Positions 45,277-54,884 are shown, numbered from the stretch's first letter. The stretch is DNA of 64,000 nucleotides from Sphingomonas phyllosphaerae (GCA_036946405.1 JAQIJC010000001.1:565001-629000); one strand, 5' to 3'. Numbers and translations: made by a program. Notes: generated by a model not told the origin, from the sequence alone.

Positions 45277-45360
45277 CCCGGCGGACGCCGGGGTCCAGTT
45301 GGGCGGCGTCGGCGAATCTTGCGAATCGTCCCGTCACTGGACCCCGGCGTTCGCCGGGGT
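45277..45360. repeat. Inverted repeat, family D (copy 1), inside the fli operon
   Basis: CCCCGGCGGACGCCGGGGTC and its inverse (ACTGGACCCCGGCGTTCGCC) flank a short centre. It lies between fliQ and fliR. A related element is at 51152-51244. Confidence 0.85.
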
Positions 45361-45398
45361 GGCAGGTGGCGAGGAAGCCGACGGGGTGAGCTAGGGAG

Positions 45399-46172
45399 AT
45401 GTTGGGTTTCGGCCTCTCCATCGAACCGCAGCTCTGGGCGCTGATCTTCGTGATGATCCGCGTCGGTGCGGCATTCATCGCCGCACCCGTGTTCGGCAAC
45501 GTCTCGGTGCCGCTGCCGGTGCGGATCACGCTGTCGGGCGCGGTCGGGGTGCTGGTGCTCGGCACCACGTCGATCCAGCCGCCCGCGACGATCTTCGCGC
45601 TCGCCACCTTCGTCGCGGTCGCCGCCGAGGCGCTGGTCGGGCTCGCGATCGGCTTCATCGTCCAGATCGCCTTCGCCGCGCCGCTGATCGCGGGCGAGAT
45701 CATCGGCGGGTCGATGGGGATCGGTTTCGCCAACATGATCGACCCCAATTCCGGCCGCTCGAGTCCGGCGGTCGGGCAGTTCCTGTCGATCCTGCTGACC
45801 TTGCTGTTCCTGTCGCTCGACGGGCACCTCGTGCTCGTCGACATGGTGGTGAAAAGCTATACCGCGCTGCCGCCCGGCGCGGCGTGGATGAACGTGGGCC
45901 AGCTGCGCGACATCGCGCTGTTCGGCGGTTATGCGTTCATGGCCGGGCTGCTGCTCGCGCTGCCGGTCGGCTTCCTGCTGCTGTGCCTCAACCTCGTGAT
46001 GGGGATGGTGTCGCGCTCGGCGCCGTCGCTCAACCTGTTCTCGATCGGCCTGCCCGCCAGCCTTGCGGTCGGCGTCATCAGCCTCGCGATCGCGCTGCCC
46101 GCGATGGGCGATTACATGCAGGTGATCGTCCGTGAGGGCCTCGCCGCCGCGCAAAGCCTGGTGCTCGGCTGA
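45399..46172 (+). CDS. fliR: Flagellar export gate protein FliR
   Basis: A 257-residue membrane protein with about six helices. It opens LSIEPQLWALIFVMIRVGAAFIAAPVFGN, then LVGLAIGFIVQIAFAAPLIAGEIIG and GFANMIDPNSGRSSPAVGQFL, the FliR signature. It is preceded by AGGGAG and overlaps flhB (TGATG). Confidence 0.95.
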   Translation: MLGFGLSIEPQLWALIFVMIRVGAAFIAAPVFGNVSVPLPVRITLSGAVGVLVLGTTSIQPPATIFALATFVAVAAEALVGLAIGFIVQIAFAAPLIAGEIIGGSMGIGFANMIDPNSGRSSPAVGQFLSILLTLLFLSLDGHLVLVDMVVKSYTALPPGAAWMNVGQLRDIALFGGYAFMAGLLLALPVGFLLLCLNLVMGMVSRSAPSLNLFSIGLPASLAVGVISLAIALPAMGDYMQVIVREGLAAAQSLVLG

Positions 46173-47296
46173 TGTCGGAGGGTGGCGACAAGACAGAAGC
46201 CCCAACCCAGAAGCGTCGCGACGACGCCAAGGAGAAAGGCGACGTCCTCAAGAGCCGCGATCTCGCAACCGCGTTCGTCGTGCTGGCCGGTATCACCTGG
46301 ATCATGTTCTTCGGCCCGGCGCTGCTCGCCGCGTGCCGCGAGGTGATGGCGGCGAGCTTCAGCTTCAGTCACGCCGATGTCGAGGATTTCCAGCCGTGGC
46401 GCCCGCTGGTGCAGGCCGGGTGGAAGCTCGCCGCGCCGCTCGGCACGTTGTTCGCGATCACGATCGCCGCGGCGATCGCCAGCCAGGCCGGGCTCGGCTC
46501 GCTGAGCTTCAACGCCAAATTGCTCGCCCCCAAGGCATCGCGGATCAATCCCGGCTCGGGGATCATGCGGATCATCGGGATGCAGGGCTGGATCGAGCTC
46601 GGCAAGTCGCTGCTCAAGGTCACCCTGCTCGGTGCGATCGGCGCGTGGATGCTGTGGCAGACCGCGCATTTCAGCTTCGGGCTCGCCGCCTCCAATCTGC
46701 CGGTCGCGCTCGCCGGGCTGGGGTCGACGCTGACGCACGTCCTGCTCGTCATGGCGATGGGGCTGATCGCGATCGGCATGATCGACGTGCCGACCCAGAT
46801 CATGCAGCTGCTCAAGAAGCTGCGCATGACCAAGCAGGAAGTGAAGGACGAACACAAGGAGAGCGAGGGCAACCCCGAGATGAAGGGGCATATGCGCATG
46901 AAGCAGCGCGAGATGCTGTCCGGGGGCATGCACAAGGCGCTCGATCAGGCGCATGTCGTGCTCACCAACCCGACGCACTTCGCGGTCGCGCTGCGCTACG
47001 ATCGCGGGCGCGACGAGGTGCCGGTGGTGGTCGCCAAGGGACGCGGCGCACTGGCGCTGGCGATCCGCTCCGCCGCCAAGGATCGCGCGCTGCCGGTGCT
47101 CGAATATCCCGCGCTCGCGCGTGCCGTCTATTACACCAGCCGCGAGGGACAGGAGGTGCGCGACGATCTGTACCTCGCCATCGCGACCGTGCTGGCATTC
47201 GTCTTCGGACTCAATGCGCAAGCCGGCGGGACGCAACCGCCGATCGAAGTGCCCGATACCGCTCGTTTCGACGAAAATGGTGTCCGTCAGTCATAA
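46172..47296 (+). CDS. flhB: Flagellar export switch protein FlhB
   Basis: A 374-residue protein. The opening MSEGGDKTEAPTQKRRDDAK, four membrane helices, and the self-cleaving NPTH site in VLTNPTHFAVALRYDRGRDEVPVVVAKG identify it. Cleavage at Asn-Pro, with FliK, switches export from hook to filament proteins. The C-terminal tail is short. Confidence 0.97.
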   Translation: MSEGGDKTEAPTQKRRDDAKEKGDVLKSRDLATAFVVLAGITWIMFFGPALLAACREVMAASFSFSHADVEDFQPWRPLVQAGWKLAAPLGTLFAITIAAAIASQAGLGSLSFNAKLLAPKASRINPGSGIMRIIGMQGWIELGKSLLKVTLLGAIGAWMLWQTAHFSFGLAASNLPVALAGLGSTLTHVLLVMAMGLIAIGMIDVPTQIMQLLKKLRMTKQEVKDEHKESEGNPEMKGHMRMKQREMLSGGMHKALDQAHVVLTNPTHFAVALRYDRGRDEVPVVVAKGRGALALAIRSAAKDRALPVLEYPALARAVYYTSREGQEVRDDLYLAIATVLAFVFGLNAQAGGTQPPIEVPDTARFDENGVRQS

Positions 47297-47320
47297 AGAA
47301 TCGCCGCGCGCGGCCGTTTA
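47294..47320 (+). promoter_or_regulatory. Sigma-28 (FliA) promoter of fliD
   Basis: TAAA at 47294, 15 nt, then GCCGTTTA at 47313. TAAA shares bases with the flhB stop codon. The predicted start is near 47327, only about 4 nt before the fliD ATG, so the GGAGAG ribosome site (47321-47326) would be left out of that transcript and used only by read-through from flhB. Confidence 0.82.
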
Positions 47321-47330
47321 GGAGAGCATC

Positions 47331-48875
47331 ATGGCGACGATCAGCAGCACGAGCACGAGCAGCACGGCGACGACGACGAAAACGTCGTCGACCACGTCGA
47401 CCTCCAAGACCGGCACTGCGGCGTCGATCAACAAGTCGGCCGCCAACTCGATCCTCACCTCGCTCGGCTCGGGCTCGGGGGTGGACACCGACACGCTGGT
47501 GACGCAGCTGGTCGACGCGCAATTCGCCGCCAAGCGCGCGCAGATCACCGCCAAAACCGAGAAGCTGACCGCGCAGATCTCCGACGCCGCGACGCTCAAG
47601 AATTTCGTCAGCGACTTCGCCAAGGCGGTCAACACGCTCGTCACCGGCGGCACGCTCGCGACGCAGCCGAACGTCAGCGATCCGAAGGTCGCGGGCGCAA
47701 CCGCGATCTCGGGCGCGCCGATGTCGGCCAGCGCATCGGCGAACGTCACCGTCACCTCGCTCGCGACCGTGCAGACCGTCACCAGCGCCAAGCTCGGCAA
47801 GACCGATCAGTTCGGCACCGGCAAGCTGACGATCAACGTCGGCACCGCCACCTACACCGCGGGCAAGATGACCGATCTGGCGGTCGGCAAGGCCAGCGAC
47901 GGCACCGATCTGTCGTTCGACATCGATATCGCGCCGCCCAACGACACGCTGTCGGGGATCGCCGCCGCGATCAACGCCAAAAACACCGGCGTCACCGCGG
48001 CGATCATCACCGACGCCGACGGCGGCGCGTTCCTGTCGCTCAAGGGGCAGAGCGGCACCGCGCAGGCGTTCTCGATGACGGGCACCGGCGGCACGCTCGA
48101 CACGCTCAGCGTCGGCAAGGATGCGACCGCGACCTCCAAGATGGCGGTCGTCGGCCAATCGGCAAACGCCAAATTGTCCGTCGACGGCGTGTCGGTCGAA
48201 CGGCCCAGCAACGAGATCAGCGATCTGGTCCCCGGCGTAAAGCTGACGCTGGCGGGCACCGGTTCGATGACGCTGACCGGCACGCGCCCCGACACCGCGC
48301 TGACCAATGGCGTCAAGGACTTCGTCGAGACGTTCAACCAGTTGCTCAACGAGGTGAAGCAGCAGACCAACGCGGTCGACGGCAGCCTGCGCGCCGATCC
48401 CGCCGCCAAGCAGCTGCTGCGCAACCTGCAGGGGTTCGCGAGCAAGACCTTGCTCCCTGACGCCGCCGCGGGCACGCCCTCGACGTTGGCCGGGATCGGC
48501 GTCACCACCGACAAGACCACCGGCGAGCTGACGATCGATGACGCCGCGCTGACCAAGGCGATGAAGGACACGCCCGATGCGATCCAGGCGATGTTCAATC
48601 CGAACAGCTTCGGCGCGACCGGGCTCAACGCCGCGATGCAGTCGTTGAAGCTGTCGTCGGGCAGCACGCTCTACGGGCTCGGCGCGACCGACCTGAAGCT
48701 GCGCAAGGCGCAGGACGAGCTGACCAAGGAAAGCGCCAAGATCGACGAACAATCGACGCGCTTCTCGGCGCGGCTGACGCAGCAATATGCCAGCATGAAC
48801 TCGCGCGTGTCGGCCTACAAGCAGACGCAGTCGTTCATGAAGCAGCAGATCGACGGCTGGTACAAGTCGAGCTGA
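47331..48875 (+). CDS. fliD: Filament cap protein FliD (HAP2)
   Basis: A 514-residue cap that polymerises flagellin. After a Ser/Thr-rich start comes ILTSLGSGSGVDTDTLVTQLVDAQFAAKRAQI, the FliD N-terminal signature. The C-terminal half has the FliD_C domain (LTNGVKDFVETFNQLLNEV, STLAGIGVTTDKTTGELTID), and the coiled tail reads LTQQYASMNSRVSAYKQTQSFMKQQ. It precedes fliS as usual. Confidence 0.96.
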   Translation: MATISSTSTSSTATTTKTSSTTSTSKTGTAASINKSAANSILTSLGSGSGVDTDTLVTQLVDAQFAAKRAQITAKTEKLTAQISDAATLKNFVSDFAKAVNTLVTGGTLATQPNVSDPKVAGATAISGAPMSASASANVTVTSLATVQTVTSAKLGKTDQFGTGKLTINVGTATYTAGKMTDLAVGKASDGTDLSFDIDIAPPNDTLSGIAAAINAKNTGVTAAIITDADGGAFLSLKGQSGTAQAFSMTGTGGTLDTLSVGKDATATSKMAVVGQSANAKLSVDGVSVERPSNEISDLVPGVKLTLAGTGSMTLTGTRPDTALTNGVKDFVETFNQLLNEVKQQTNAVDGSLRADPAAKQLLRNLQGFASKTLLPDAAAGTPSTLAGIGVTTDKTTGELTIDDAALTKAMKDTPDAIQAMFNPNSFGATGLNAAMQSLKLSSGSTLYGLGATDLKLRKAQDELTKESAKIDEQSTRFSARLTQQYASMNSRVSAYKQTQSFMKQQIDGWYKSS

Positions 48876-48894
48876 TCGGGAGAGACGACAGATC

Positions 48895-49293
48895 ATGGCC
48901 TATGCCTCTTCCCTGCTGCGCGATCCGGCGCGCACCTATCGCGAGATCGACCTTGCCGGCCGTACCGCCGCGGCCGATGGCCCGGCGCTCGTCCAGCTGC
49001 TCTACGAGGAGCTGACGCAGGCGCTGCGCGTCGCCGCCTGGGCAGCCGATCGCAAGCAATTCGCGACACGCAGCGAACGCCTGACCCGCGCCACCGCGAT
49101 CCTGTTCGCGCTGGAGGCCAATCTCGATTTCGAGAAGGGCGGCGACGTGTCGCGCGCGCTGGCGCGCTTCTACGGCGGGTGCCGGCGACAGGTGATCGAG
49201 GCGAGCATCGGCACCGATGGCGCGCCGTTCCGCGCGGTCGCCGCCGAGCTGGAAGAGATCGCCAGCGCCTGGCGTCAGGCACGCGCGGCGTAG
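48895..49293 (+). CDS. fliS: Flagellin chaperone FliS
   Basis: A 132-residue helical protein. ALVQLLYEELTQALRVAAWA and TRATAILFALEANLDFEKGGDVSRALARFY match the FliS fold, which binds the flagellin C-terminus before export. It is the last gene of the flagellar locus, and no fliT follows. GGGAGAG upstream is a fair ribosome site. Confidence 0.9.
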   Translation: MAYASSLLRDPARTYREIDLAGRTAAADGPALVQLLYEELTQALRVAAWAADRKQFATRSERLTRATAILFALEANLDFEKGGDVSRALARFYGGCRRQVIEASIGTDGAPFRAVAAELEEIASAWRQARAA

Positions 49294-49297
49294 TTTC

Positions 49298-49392
49298 CGT
49301 CATTCCCGCAAAGGCGGGAATCCAGACGCGCAGGTCGTCGTAAGAACCGCTGACGTCAGCGGTTCTGGATCCCCGCCTTCGCGGGGATGACG
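49298..49392. repeat. REPIN-like repeat, family C (copy 4)
   Basis: The left arm is ATTCCCGC..GCGGGAAT and the right arm ATCCCCGC..GCGGGGAT; each is internally complementary but they differ from each other. It marks the right boundary of the flagellar locus. Confidence 0.9.
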
Positions 49393-49408
49393 GACGGGAC
49401 GTCGACGC

Positions 49409-50365
49409 TCACCCCCGGAACCAGTGCCGCTGGACGAACCACACCACGATCCCCGCCGCGATCACCGCGCAGGCGCCGGCGATCGCGTCGAATGCCCACG
49501 GCTCCTCGGCATAGGGCAGCCCCTTGACGTTCATCCCGTACAGCCCGGTCAGGAAGGTCAGCGGCAGGAAGATCATCGCCACCATCGCGATCACCAGACT
49601 GCGCTGATCGAGCTGTTCGGCGCGCAGGTCGGTCAGCGCCTCGTGCATCAGCGCGGCGCGCTCGCGGATCGCCTCGACTTCCTCGGCCATGCGTGCGGCA
49701 CGGTCGGCGGCGGCGGCGAGATGCGCGCGATCGTCCTCCGCCAGCCAGTCGCCGGGCAGCGTCGCCAAGCGCTCGAGCGCAGCGCGCTGTGGGCTGAGGA
49801 AGCGGCGGTAATTGATCGCCTCCGAGCGCATCCGCGTCACCGAACGGCGCAGCTCGAAGACATGGTGTGCGCTCAGTTTCTGTTCGCAATCGTCGAGTCC
49901 GTCGCCGAGGTCGGCGACGACCGGATCGAGATCCTCGGTGATCGCGGTCGCGATCGCGGCGATCAGGTCACCGGGGTCGCGCAGCTCGCCGCGCTCCATC
50001 TCCTGCTCGACCCGCGCCAGCGTCACCAGCCGCTTGCGCGAGACGGTGACGACGCGGCCCTTGGTGGCCCAGATGCGGATCGAGGCGAGCACGTCCGATG
50101 TGTCGAGCGGCTCGTCGGTGCGCCCGCGCAGGTTGACGAACGCGCCGTGCCCGATCTTCTCGGCGCGTGGCCGCGTCTCGGCGGCGGTCAGCGCGTCGAC
50201 GGTGAAGGTGTCGAGCCCGGCGGCGTCGCGCAGCCATGTCTGCGCCTCCGCGGCGTTCGAGGCGAGATGCACCCACAGGAACGCCGCCTCACCCGACAGC
50301 GCCGCTTCCGGTGTGACCTTCTCGACCGTGCCGTCGTTACCGACACGCCAAGCCACCCCGCTCAT
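49409..50365 (-). CDS. CorA/ZntB-family metal ion transporter
   Basis: A 318-residue protein with a large cytoplasmic domain and two C-terminal helices. The pore signature is YGMN, in TFLTGLYGMNVKGLPYAEEP. LVTLARVEQEMERGE and the coiled LAAAADRAARMAEEVEAIRER are typical of the ZntB branch. The ion (Mg or Zn) cannot be fixed from sequence. The ATG at 50365 overlaps the upstream stop (ATGA). Confidence 0.88.
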   Translation of the reverse strand: MSGVAWRVGNDGTVEKVTPEAALSGEAAFLWVHLASNAAEAQTWLRDAAGLDTFTVDALTAAETRPRAEKIGHGAFVNLRGRTDEPLDTSDVLASIRIWATKGRVVTVSRKRLVTLARVEQEMERGELRDPGDLIAAIATAITEDLDPVVADLGDGLDDCEQKLSAHHVFELRRSVTRMRSEAINYRRFLSPQRAALERLATLPGDWLAEDDRAHLAAAADRAARMAEEVEAIRERAALMHEALTDLRAEQLDQRSLVIAMVAMIFLPLTFLTGLYGMNVKGLPYAEEPWAFDAIAGACAVIAAGIVVWFVQRHWFRG

Positions 50366-51117
50366 GATCGCATCCCGATATCGACGGTCAGCCCGGTGCC
50401 GTGTGTCGGCGGCGCATCGCATTGTTCGCGTGCGGCGTCGGCGCGCGCGCGGTCGAGGATCGCGGCGGGGACATCGGCGCGATGCGTGACGCGGTCGGCG
50501 GCGGCGAGCAGCCGTGCCTGCCGCAGCGTGAGGTCGTCGGGGTCGCGCGAGGCGAGATCGAGCCGCACGACGCCGGTGGTCGCGCGGCCCGCGAGCACGG
50601 CTTCTGCGGCATCGCGCCCGTCGTAATCGGTGAGCGGATCGAGCGCCGCGCCGGGGGCGAGCGCCGCGCCGATCGCGCGCCGCCGATCGCCGCTGTCGGG
50701 CAGCGCAGCGCGCAATGCTGTGCGGCCGGCGTGCAGCGCCTCGGCGAGCCGCCCGAGTGAGGCGGGCAAGACCGCCTCCAGCCGCTGACGCACCGCCGCC
50801 GCCAATCCGGCAGAGACGCCGCCGGTGCCGATCGCGACCAGCACCGGCGCGCGGTCGACGATCGCGGGCAACGTGAAGTCGCAGAGTTCGGGACGGTCGA
50901 CCGCGTTCACCAGGACGCCGCGTGCCTTGAGCCGCGCCACCGCTTCATCGTCGTCAGCAACGATGGCCAGCCGGGCGTCGGGGTGATCTTCGCCGACGAC
51001 GATCGCCCCGGCGCGTTCGAGCAAGCGCCGTTTCGGTTCCGCCGCCTCGCCCTCGCCGATCAGGATCACCGGGCGGCCGCTCAGGCGGACGAACAGCGGG
51101 AGGCTGTGGAGGGTCAT
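50362..51117 (-). CDS. Siroheme synthase N-domain protein (precorrin-2 dehydrogenase)
   Basis: A 251-residue NAD-binding protein resembling the dehydrogenase-chelatase half of CysG. SLPLFVRLSGRPVILIGEGE carries the nucleotide-binding Gly loop, with AKRRLLERAG-like text following. LVNAVDRPELCDFTLPAIVDRAPVLVAIGTGGVSAGLA is the CysG_N core. The methyltransferase half is absent. It is co-transcribed with the CorA-like gene. Confidence 0.86.
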   Translation of the reverse strand: MTLHSLPLFVRLSGRPVILIGEGEAAEPKRRLLERAGAIVVGEDHPDARLAIVADDDEAVARLKARGVLVNAVDRPELCDFTLPAIVDRAPVLVAIGTGGVSAGLAAAVRQRLEAVLPASLGRLAEALHAGRTALRAALPDSGDRRRAIGAALAPGAALDPLTDYDGRDAAEAVLAGRATTGVVRLDLASRDPDDLTLRQARLLAAADRVTHRADVPAAILDRARADAAREQCDAPPTHGTGLTVDIGMRS

Positions 51118-51151
51118 GCGGCGCGTCCTCGCGCCGTCGCCTCACCTCTTC

Positions 51152-51244
51152 GCGTCACCCCGGCGAGGGCCGGGGTCCAGTGGCAAGCGGTACGTTTGAT
51201 ACGGCTCCCTCGCCCAACTGGGCCCCGGCCTCCGCCGGGGTGAC
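51152..51244. repeat. Inverted repeat, family D (copy 2)
   Basis: CGTCACCCCGGCGAGGGCCG and its inverse (CCGGCCTCCGCCGGGGTGAC) flank a variable centre. It lies between lysA and the siroheme gene. Confidence 0.85.
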
Positions 51245-51268
51245 GGGGAGTAGCGAGAAGCACCGCCG

Positions 51269-52525
51269 TTACAGCCACTCCGGCACGCGCTCCGCGGCGA
51301 GGATCGTCTCCGCGGCGATCCGGTCGGCAACCACCGCATAGCGGTCGCCATCGACCAGCACCTCGGGCACCAAGGCGCGGCTGTTGTAGGTCGACGCCAT
51401 CGTCGCGCCATACGCCCCGGCGGTGCGCAGCACGGCGAGGTCGCCGCCCCGCACCGCGTCCATCTCGCGCGCCATCGCGAAGGTGTCGCCGGTTTCGCAC
51501 ACCGGGCCGGCGACGTTCGCCGTCATCCGCTCGCCGCTCGGCGTCACCGCATCGACATCGTGCCATGCGTCGTACAGCGCCGGACGCGCCAGATCGTTCA
51601 TCGCCGCGTCGACGATCACATAGGGGTGCACCACGCCGGGCTTCACCCAGATCACGCGCGTCAGCAGCACGCCGGCATTGCCCGCGATCACACGGCCGGG
51701 CTCGAACATCAGCTGGACGTCCCAGCCCTTGGTCACGCGCTCGACCATCGCGCCATATTCGGCCGGGGTGCGCGGATCGTCACCGGCCTTGTAGCGGACG
51801 CCGAGCCCGCCGCCGAGATCGACGCGCGCCACCGGGTGGCCCGCCGTGCGCAGCTCGTCGACCAGCAGCTTGACGCGGCGGTACGCCGCCTCGAGCGGAG
51901 CGAGGTCGAACAACTGGCTGCCGATGTGGATCGCGACGCCCTGCATCGACAGGCCCGGCAGCGCCGCAAGCCGCGCGTACATCGCCGGGGCCTGATCGAT
52001 CGGCACACCGAACTTGTTCTCCTTGCGCCCGGTCGAGATCTTGGCGTGCGTGCCCGCGTCGACGTCCGGGTTCACCCGCAGCACCGCGCGCGCGGTCAGC
52101 CCGCGTTCGTGCGCCAGCTGCGCGAGGACGATGCCTTCCTCTTCCAGCTCGAGGTTGAACTGGCCGATCCCGGCTTCCAGCCCACGCAGCAATTCGGCGC
52201 GGGTCTTGCCGACGCCCGAAAAGACGATCCCACTCGCCGGTATTCCCGCCGCCAGCGCGCGCGCCATCTCGCCGCCCGAGACGACATCGGCGCCATATCC
52301 CTCGGCGGCGACGACGCGCAGCACCGCGACATTGGGGTTGGCCTTGATCGCATAAGCGAGATGCACGTCGGGTACGCCCGACAGCGCATCGCGGAACGCG
52401 CGCGCCTGCGCGCGGAAGGCCGCGGCGGAATAGACGTAGACGGGGGTGCCCACCTCGTCGGCGATCCGGGTCAGCGGCACGCCCTCGCACCACAGGGCAC
52501 CGTCGCGGTAATGAAAATGGTCCAT
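51269..52525 (-). CDS. lysA: Diaminopimelate decarboxylase
   Basis: A PLP enzyme of 418 residues that makes lysine from meso-diaminopimelate. VYVYSAAAFRAQARAF is followed by the PLP-lysine in HLAYAIKANPNVAVLR. HIGSQLFDL, VDLGGGLGVRYK and VCETGDTFA (the active-site cysteine region) are family motifs. I chose ATG 52525; a GTG two codons upstream is possible. It is the last gene of argH-lptM-lysA. Confidence 0.96.
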   Translation of the reverse strand: MDHFHYRDGALWCEGVPLTRIADEVGTPVYVYSAAAFRAQARAFRDALSGVPDVHLAYAIKANPNVAVLRVVAAEGYGADVVSGGEMARALAAGIPASGIVFSGVGKTRAELLRGLEAGIGQFNLELEEEGIVLAQLAHERGLTARAVLRVNPDVDAGTHAKISTGRKENKFGVPIDQAPAMYARLAALPGLSMQGVAIHIGSQLFDLAPLEAAYRRVKLLVDELRTAGHPVARVDLGGGLGVRYKAGDDPRTPAEYGAMVERVTKGWDVQLMFEPGRVIAGNAGVLLTRVIWVKPGVVHPYVIVDAAMNDLARPALYDAWHDVDAVTPSGERMTANVAGPVCETGDTFAMAREMDAVRGGDLAVLRTAGAYGATMASTYNSRALVPEVLVDGDRYAVVADRIAAETILAAERVPEWL

Positions 52526-52543
52526 GGTCACTCGCAGGAATCG

Positions 52544-52777
52544 TCAGCGTGGGGGAAGATCGAACGGGTCGGGTTCCCGTTTCTGCGAGCTTTTCAGGAC
52601 TTCCCCGGTGCGCTGCGGCCGCGCCTGCACCGAGGGGGTGAGCAGGTCGGCGACCGCCGGCTGTTGCACTCCGCCATAAGGCGTGACCGGCATCGTCTGC
52701 CCCGGCGCCGGTTTCAGTGCCTGCGTCGATCCGCAGGCGGCGAGCGGGAGCGCGGCGAGGAAGAGCAGCGCCCTCAT
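52544..52777 (-). CDS. lptM: LptM-like small lipoprotein
   Basis: A 77-residue lipoprotein. [20 protein letters not shown] has a clear lipobox (LAAC), and a Pro-rich tail ends DPFDLPPR. A small lipoprotein between argH and lysA is the usual alphaproteobacterial position of the LptM (YifL) family, which helps LptD mature. The symbol rests on position and lipobox more than on sequence. It overlaps argH by ATGA. Confidence 0.7.
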   Translation of the reverse strand: MRALLFLAALPLAACGSTQALKPAPGQTMPVTPYGGVQQPAVADLLTPSVQARPQRTGEVLKSSQKREPDPFDLPPR

Positions 52778-54150
52778 GCGCGCGCCGCCCGGATCGCAGC
52801 GCGGACATTGTCCGGCGCGGTGCCCCCAAAGCTCTTGCGGCTCGCCACCGAGGCATCAACCGACAGCACGCCATACACCGCATCGGTGATCCGCGCGTCG
52901 ATCGCCTGAAGGTCGGCGAGCGGCACCTTGTCGAGCGTGCAGCCGAGCGCCTCGGCGCGCGCCACCGCGCGGCCGGTGATGTGATGCGCCTCGCGGAACG
53001 GCACATCGGCCTCGCGCACCAGCCAATCGGCGAGGTCGGTCGCGGTCGCGAAGCCGCTTTCGGCCAGCGCGCGCATCCGCTCGGTGCGGAACGTCGCGCT
53101 CTCGATCATGCCAGTCATCGCCGCGATCGAGATCGCCAGCAGGTCGTGGCACTCGAACACCGGCGGCTTGTCGTCCTGCATGTCCTTCGAATAAGCGAGC
53201 GGCAGCCCCTTCATCGTCACCATCAGGCTGACGAGGCAGCCGGTGATCCGCCCGCTGTGCCCGCGCACCAGCTCGGCGGCGTCGGGATTGCGCTTCTGCG
53301 GCATGATCGAGCTGCCGGTCGACCATTGGTCGCTGAGCGACACGAAGCCGAACGGCTGCGACGCCCACAGCACGAACTCCTCGGCGAGCCGGCTGAGATG
53401 CAGCGAGCATTGCGCGGCGGCGGTCAGGTAATCGAGCGCGAAGTCGCGGTCGCTGACCGAATCGAGGCTGTTGCGCGTCGGCCCGTCGAAGCCGAGCGCC
53501 GCGGCGGTGGCGTGGCGGTCGACCGGGAAGCCGGTGCCGGCCAGCGCCGCGGCGCCGAGCGGGCACAGATTGCCGCGCGCACGATTGTCGCGGAAGCGGC
53601 TGATGTCGCGCGACACCATCTCGTGATAGGCCATCAGATGATGACCGAGCGTCACGGGCTGCGCCGATTGCAGGTGCGTGAAGCCGGGCATCACGCTGCC
53701 GGCATGTTCCTCGGCGCGTGCCAGCAGCGCGGCATCGAGCGCATCCAGCGCCGCCAGCACCTGATCGGTGGCGTCGCGCACCCACAGGCGGAAGTCGGTC
53801 GCGACCTGATCGTTGCGGCTGCGCGCGGTGTGGAGCCGCCCCGCGGCGGCGCCGATCGCGTCGGACAACCGCGCCTCGGTCAGCATATGGATGTCTTCCA
53901 TCGCCAGATCGTCGGGCACGCCGTCCGCGGCATAGCCGGCCGCGACCTGTTCCAGCCCGTCGCGGATCGCCGCTGCGTCCGCGGGCGAGACGATCCCCTG
54001 TTCGGCGAGCATCGCGACATGCGCGCGGCTGCCCGCGACGTCCTGCCGCCACATCCGCTTGTCGAAGGGGATGGAGGCGTTTATCTCGCGCATCACCGCG
54101 GCCGGCCCTTCGGCGAACCGCCCGCCCCACATCTGGTTGGAACCGCTCAT
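52774..54150 (-). CDS. argH: Argininosuccinate lyase
   Basis: A 458-residue enzyme forming arginine and fumarate. [14 protein letters not shown] near the start, [18 protein letters not shown], and the signature loop [19 protein letters not shown] with its catalytic serine identify it. The start at 54150 ([12 protein letters not shown]) overlaps the ATG of the divergent thioredoxin gene on the other strand. A second ATG at 54132 (MWGGRF) would avoid this. Confidence 0.96.
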   Translation of the reverse strand: MSGSNQMWGGRFAEGPAAVMREINASIPFDKRMWRQDVAGSRAHVAMLAEQGIVSPADAAAIRDGLEQVAAGYAADGVPDDLAMEDIHMLTEARLSDAIGAAAGRLHTARSRNDQVATDFRLWVRDATDQVLAALDALDAALLARAEEHAGSVMPGFTHLQSAQPVTLGHHLMAYHEMVSRDISRFRDNRARGNLCPLGAAALAGTGFPVDRHATAAALGFDGPTRNSLDSVSDRDFALDYLTAAAQCSLHLSRLAEEFVLWASQPFGFVSLSDQWSTGSSIMPQKRNPDAAELVRGHSGRITGCLVSLMVTMKGLPLAYSKDMQDDKPPVFECHDLLAISIAAMTGMIESATFRTERMRALAESGFATATDLADWLVREADVPFREAHHITGRAVARAEALGCTLDKVPLADLQAIDARITDAVYGVLSVDASVASRKSFGGTAPDNVRAAIRAARA

Positions 54151-54724
54151 GGCATCCCGCGTCGCGATCGTCTGTCTCCTCGGCACCGCGCTGGCTATGG
54201 CCGCGTGCGATAAGCCGTCCCCGGGCAACGGGCAAGCCGAGGTGGCGAGCAGCGACGAAGTCCCCGCCACCGCCGCGCCGAAGGTCGACAAGATCGACCG
54301 CAGCCACAAGGGCGAGGCCGCGCCCGATGTGTCCTTTGCCCCAGCGGCGGGCGGCGCAGCGACGACGCTGGCGGCGTTCAAAGGCAAGCCGGTGCTGGTC
54401 AACCTTTGGGCGACGTGGTGCGCGCCGTGCGTGAAGGAAATGCCGACGCTCGACGCCGCCGCCGCAACGCTGGGCGACACGTTGCCGGTGCTCGCGATCA
54501 GCCAGGACATGGAGCCCGCGAAGGCCACCGCCTTCCTCGCCGAGCGAAAGTTCGCGCATCTGCGCGCGTTCCTCGACCCCAAGCTGGGGCTGAGCACCGG
54601 CTATGGCGCGAACCTGCCGACGACGATCCTGTACGGGGCGGACGGCAAGGAGATCTGGCGCGTCACTGGCGACATGGACTGGACCGGCGCGGAGGCGAAA
54701 AAGCTGCTTTCCGAGGCGGCTTAG
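54149..54724 (+). CDS. TlpA/ResA-like lipoprotein thioredoxin
   Basis: A 191-residue lipoprotein with the lipobox LAMAAC (about 15-20). The AhpC/TSA-thioredoxin fold has the active site [13 protein letters not shown] (CAPC), followed by [19 protein letters not shown] and the cis-proline loop [14 protein letters not shown]. It would reduce periplasmic disulfides on the membrane side, for example in cytochrome c maturation. It is divergent from argH with overlapping start codons. Confidence 0.9.
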   Translation: MASRVAIVCLLGTALAMAACDKPSPGNGQAEVASSDEVPATAAPKVDKIDRSHKGEAAPDVSFAPAAGGAATTLAAFKGKPVLVNLWATWCAPCVKEMPTLDAAAATLGDTLPVLAISQDMEPAKATAFLAERKFAHLRAFLDPKLGLSTGYGANLPTTILYGADGKEIWRVTGDMDWTGAEAKKLLSEAA

Positions 54725-54751
54725 GCAGCCGTCCTCGCCACAGGCCCACGC

Positions 54752-54846
54752 CGTCATTCCCGCGAAGGCGGGAATCCAGAACCTCCGACGTCCACGGCTC
54801 TTGCGAAAGCCTGCGCGTCTGGATTCCCGCCTGCGCGGGAATGACG
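54752..54846. repeat. REPIN-like repeat, family C (copy 5)
   Basis: Both arms are ATTCCCGC..GCGGGAAT. The text TTGCGGGAATGACGAAGA is repeated just after the right arm, a short tandem duplication of the element end (54854-54871). Confidence 0.9.
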
Positions 54847-54884
54847 AAGACTTTGCGGGAATGACGAAGAAGTTGAGATCTGAC

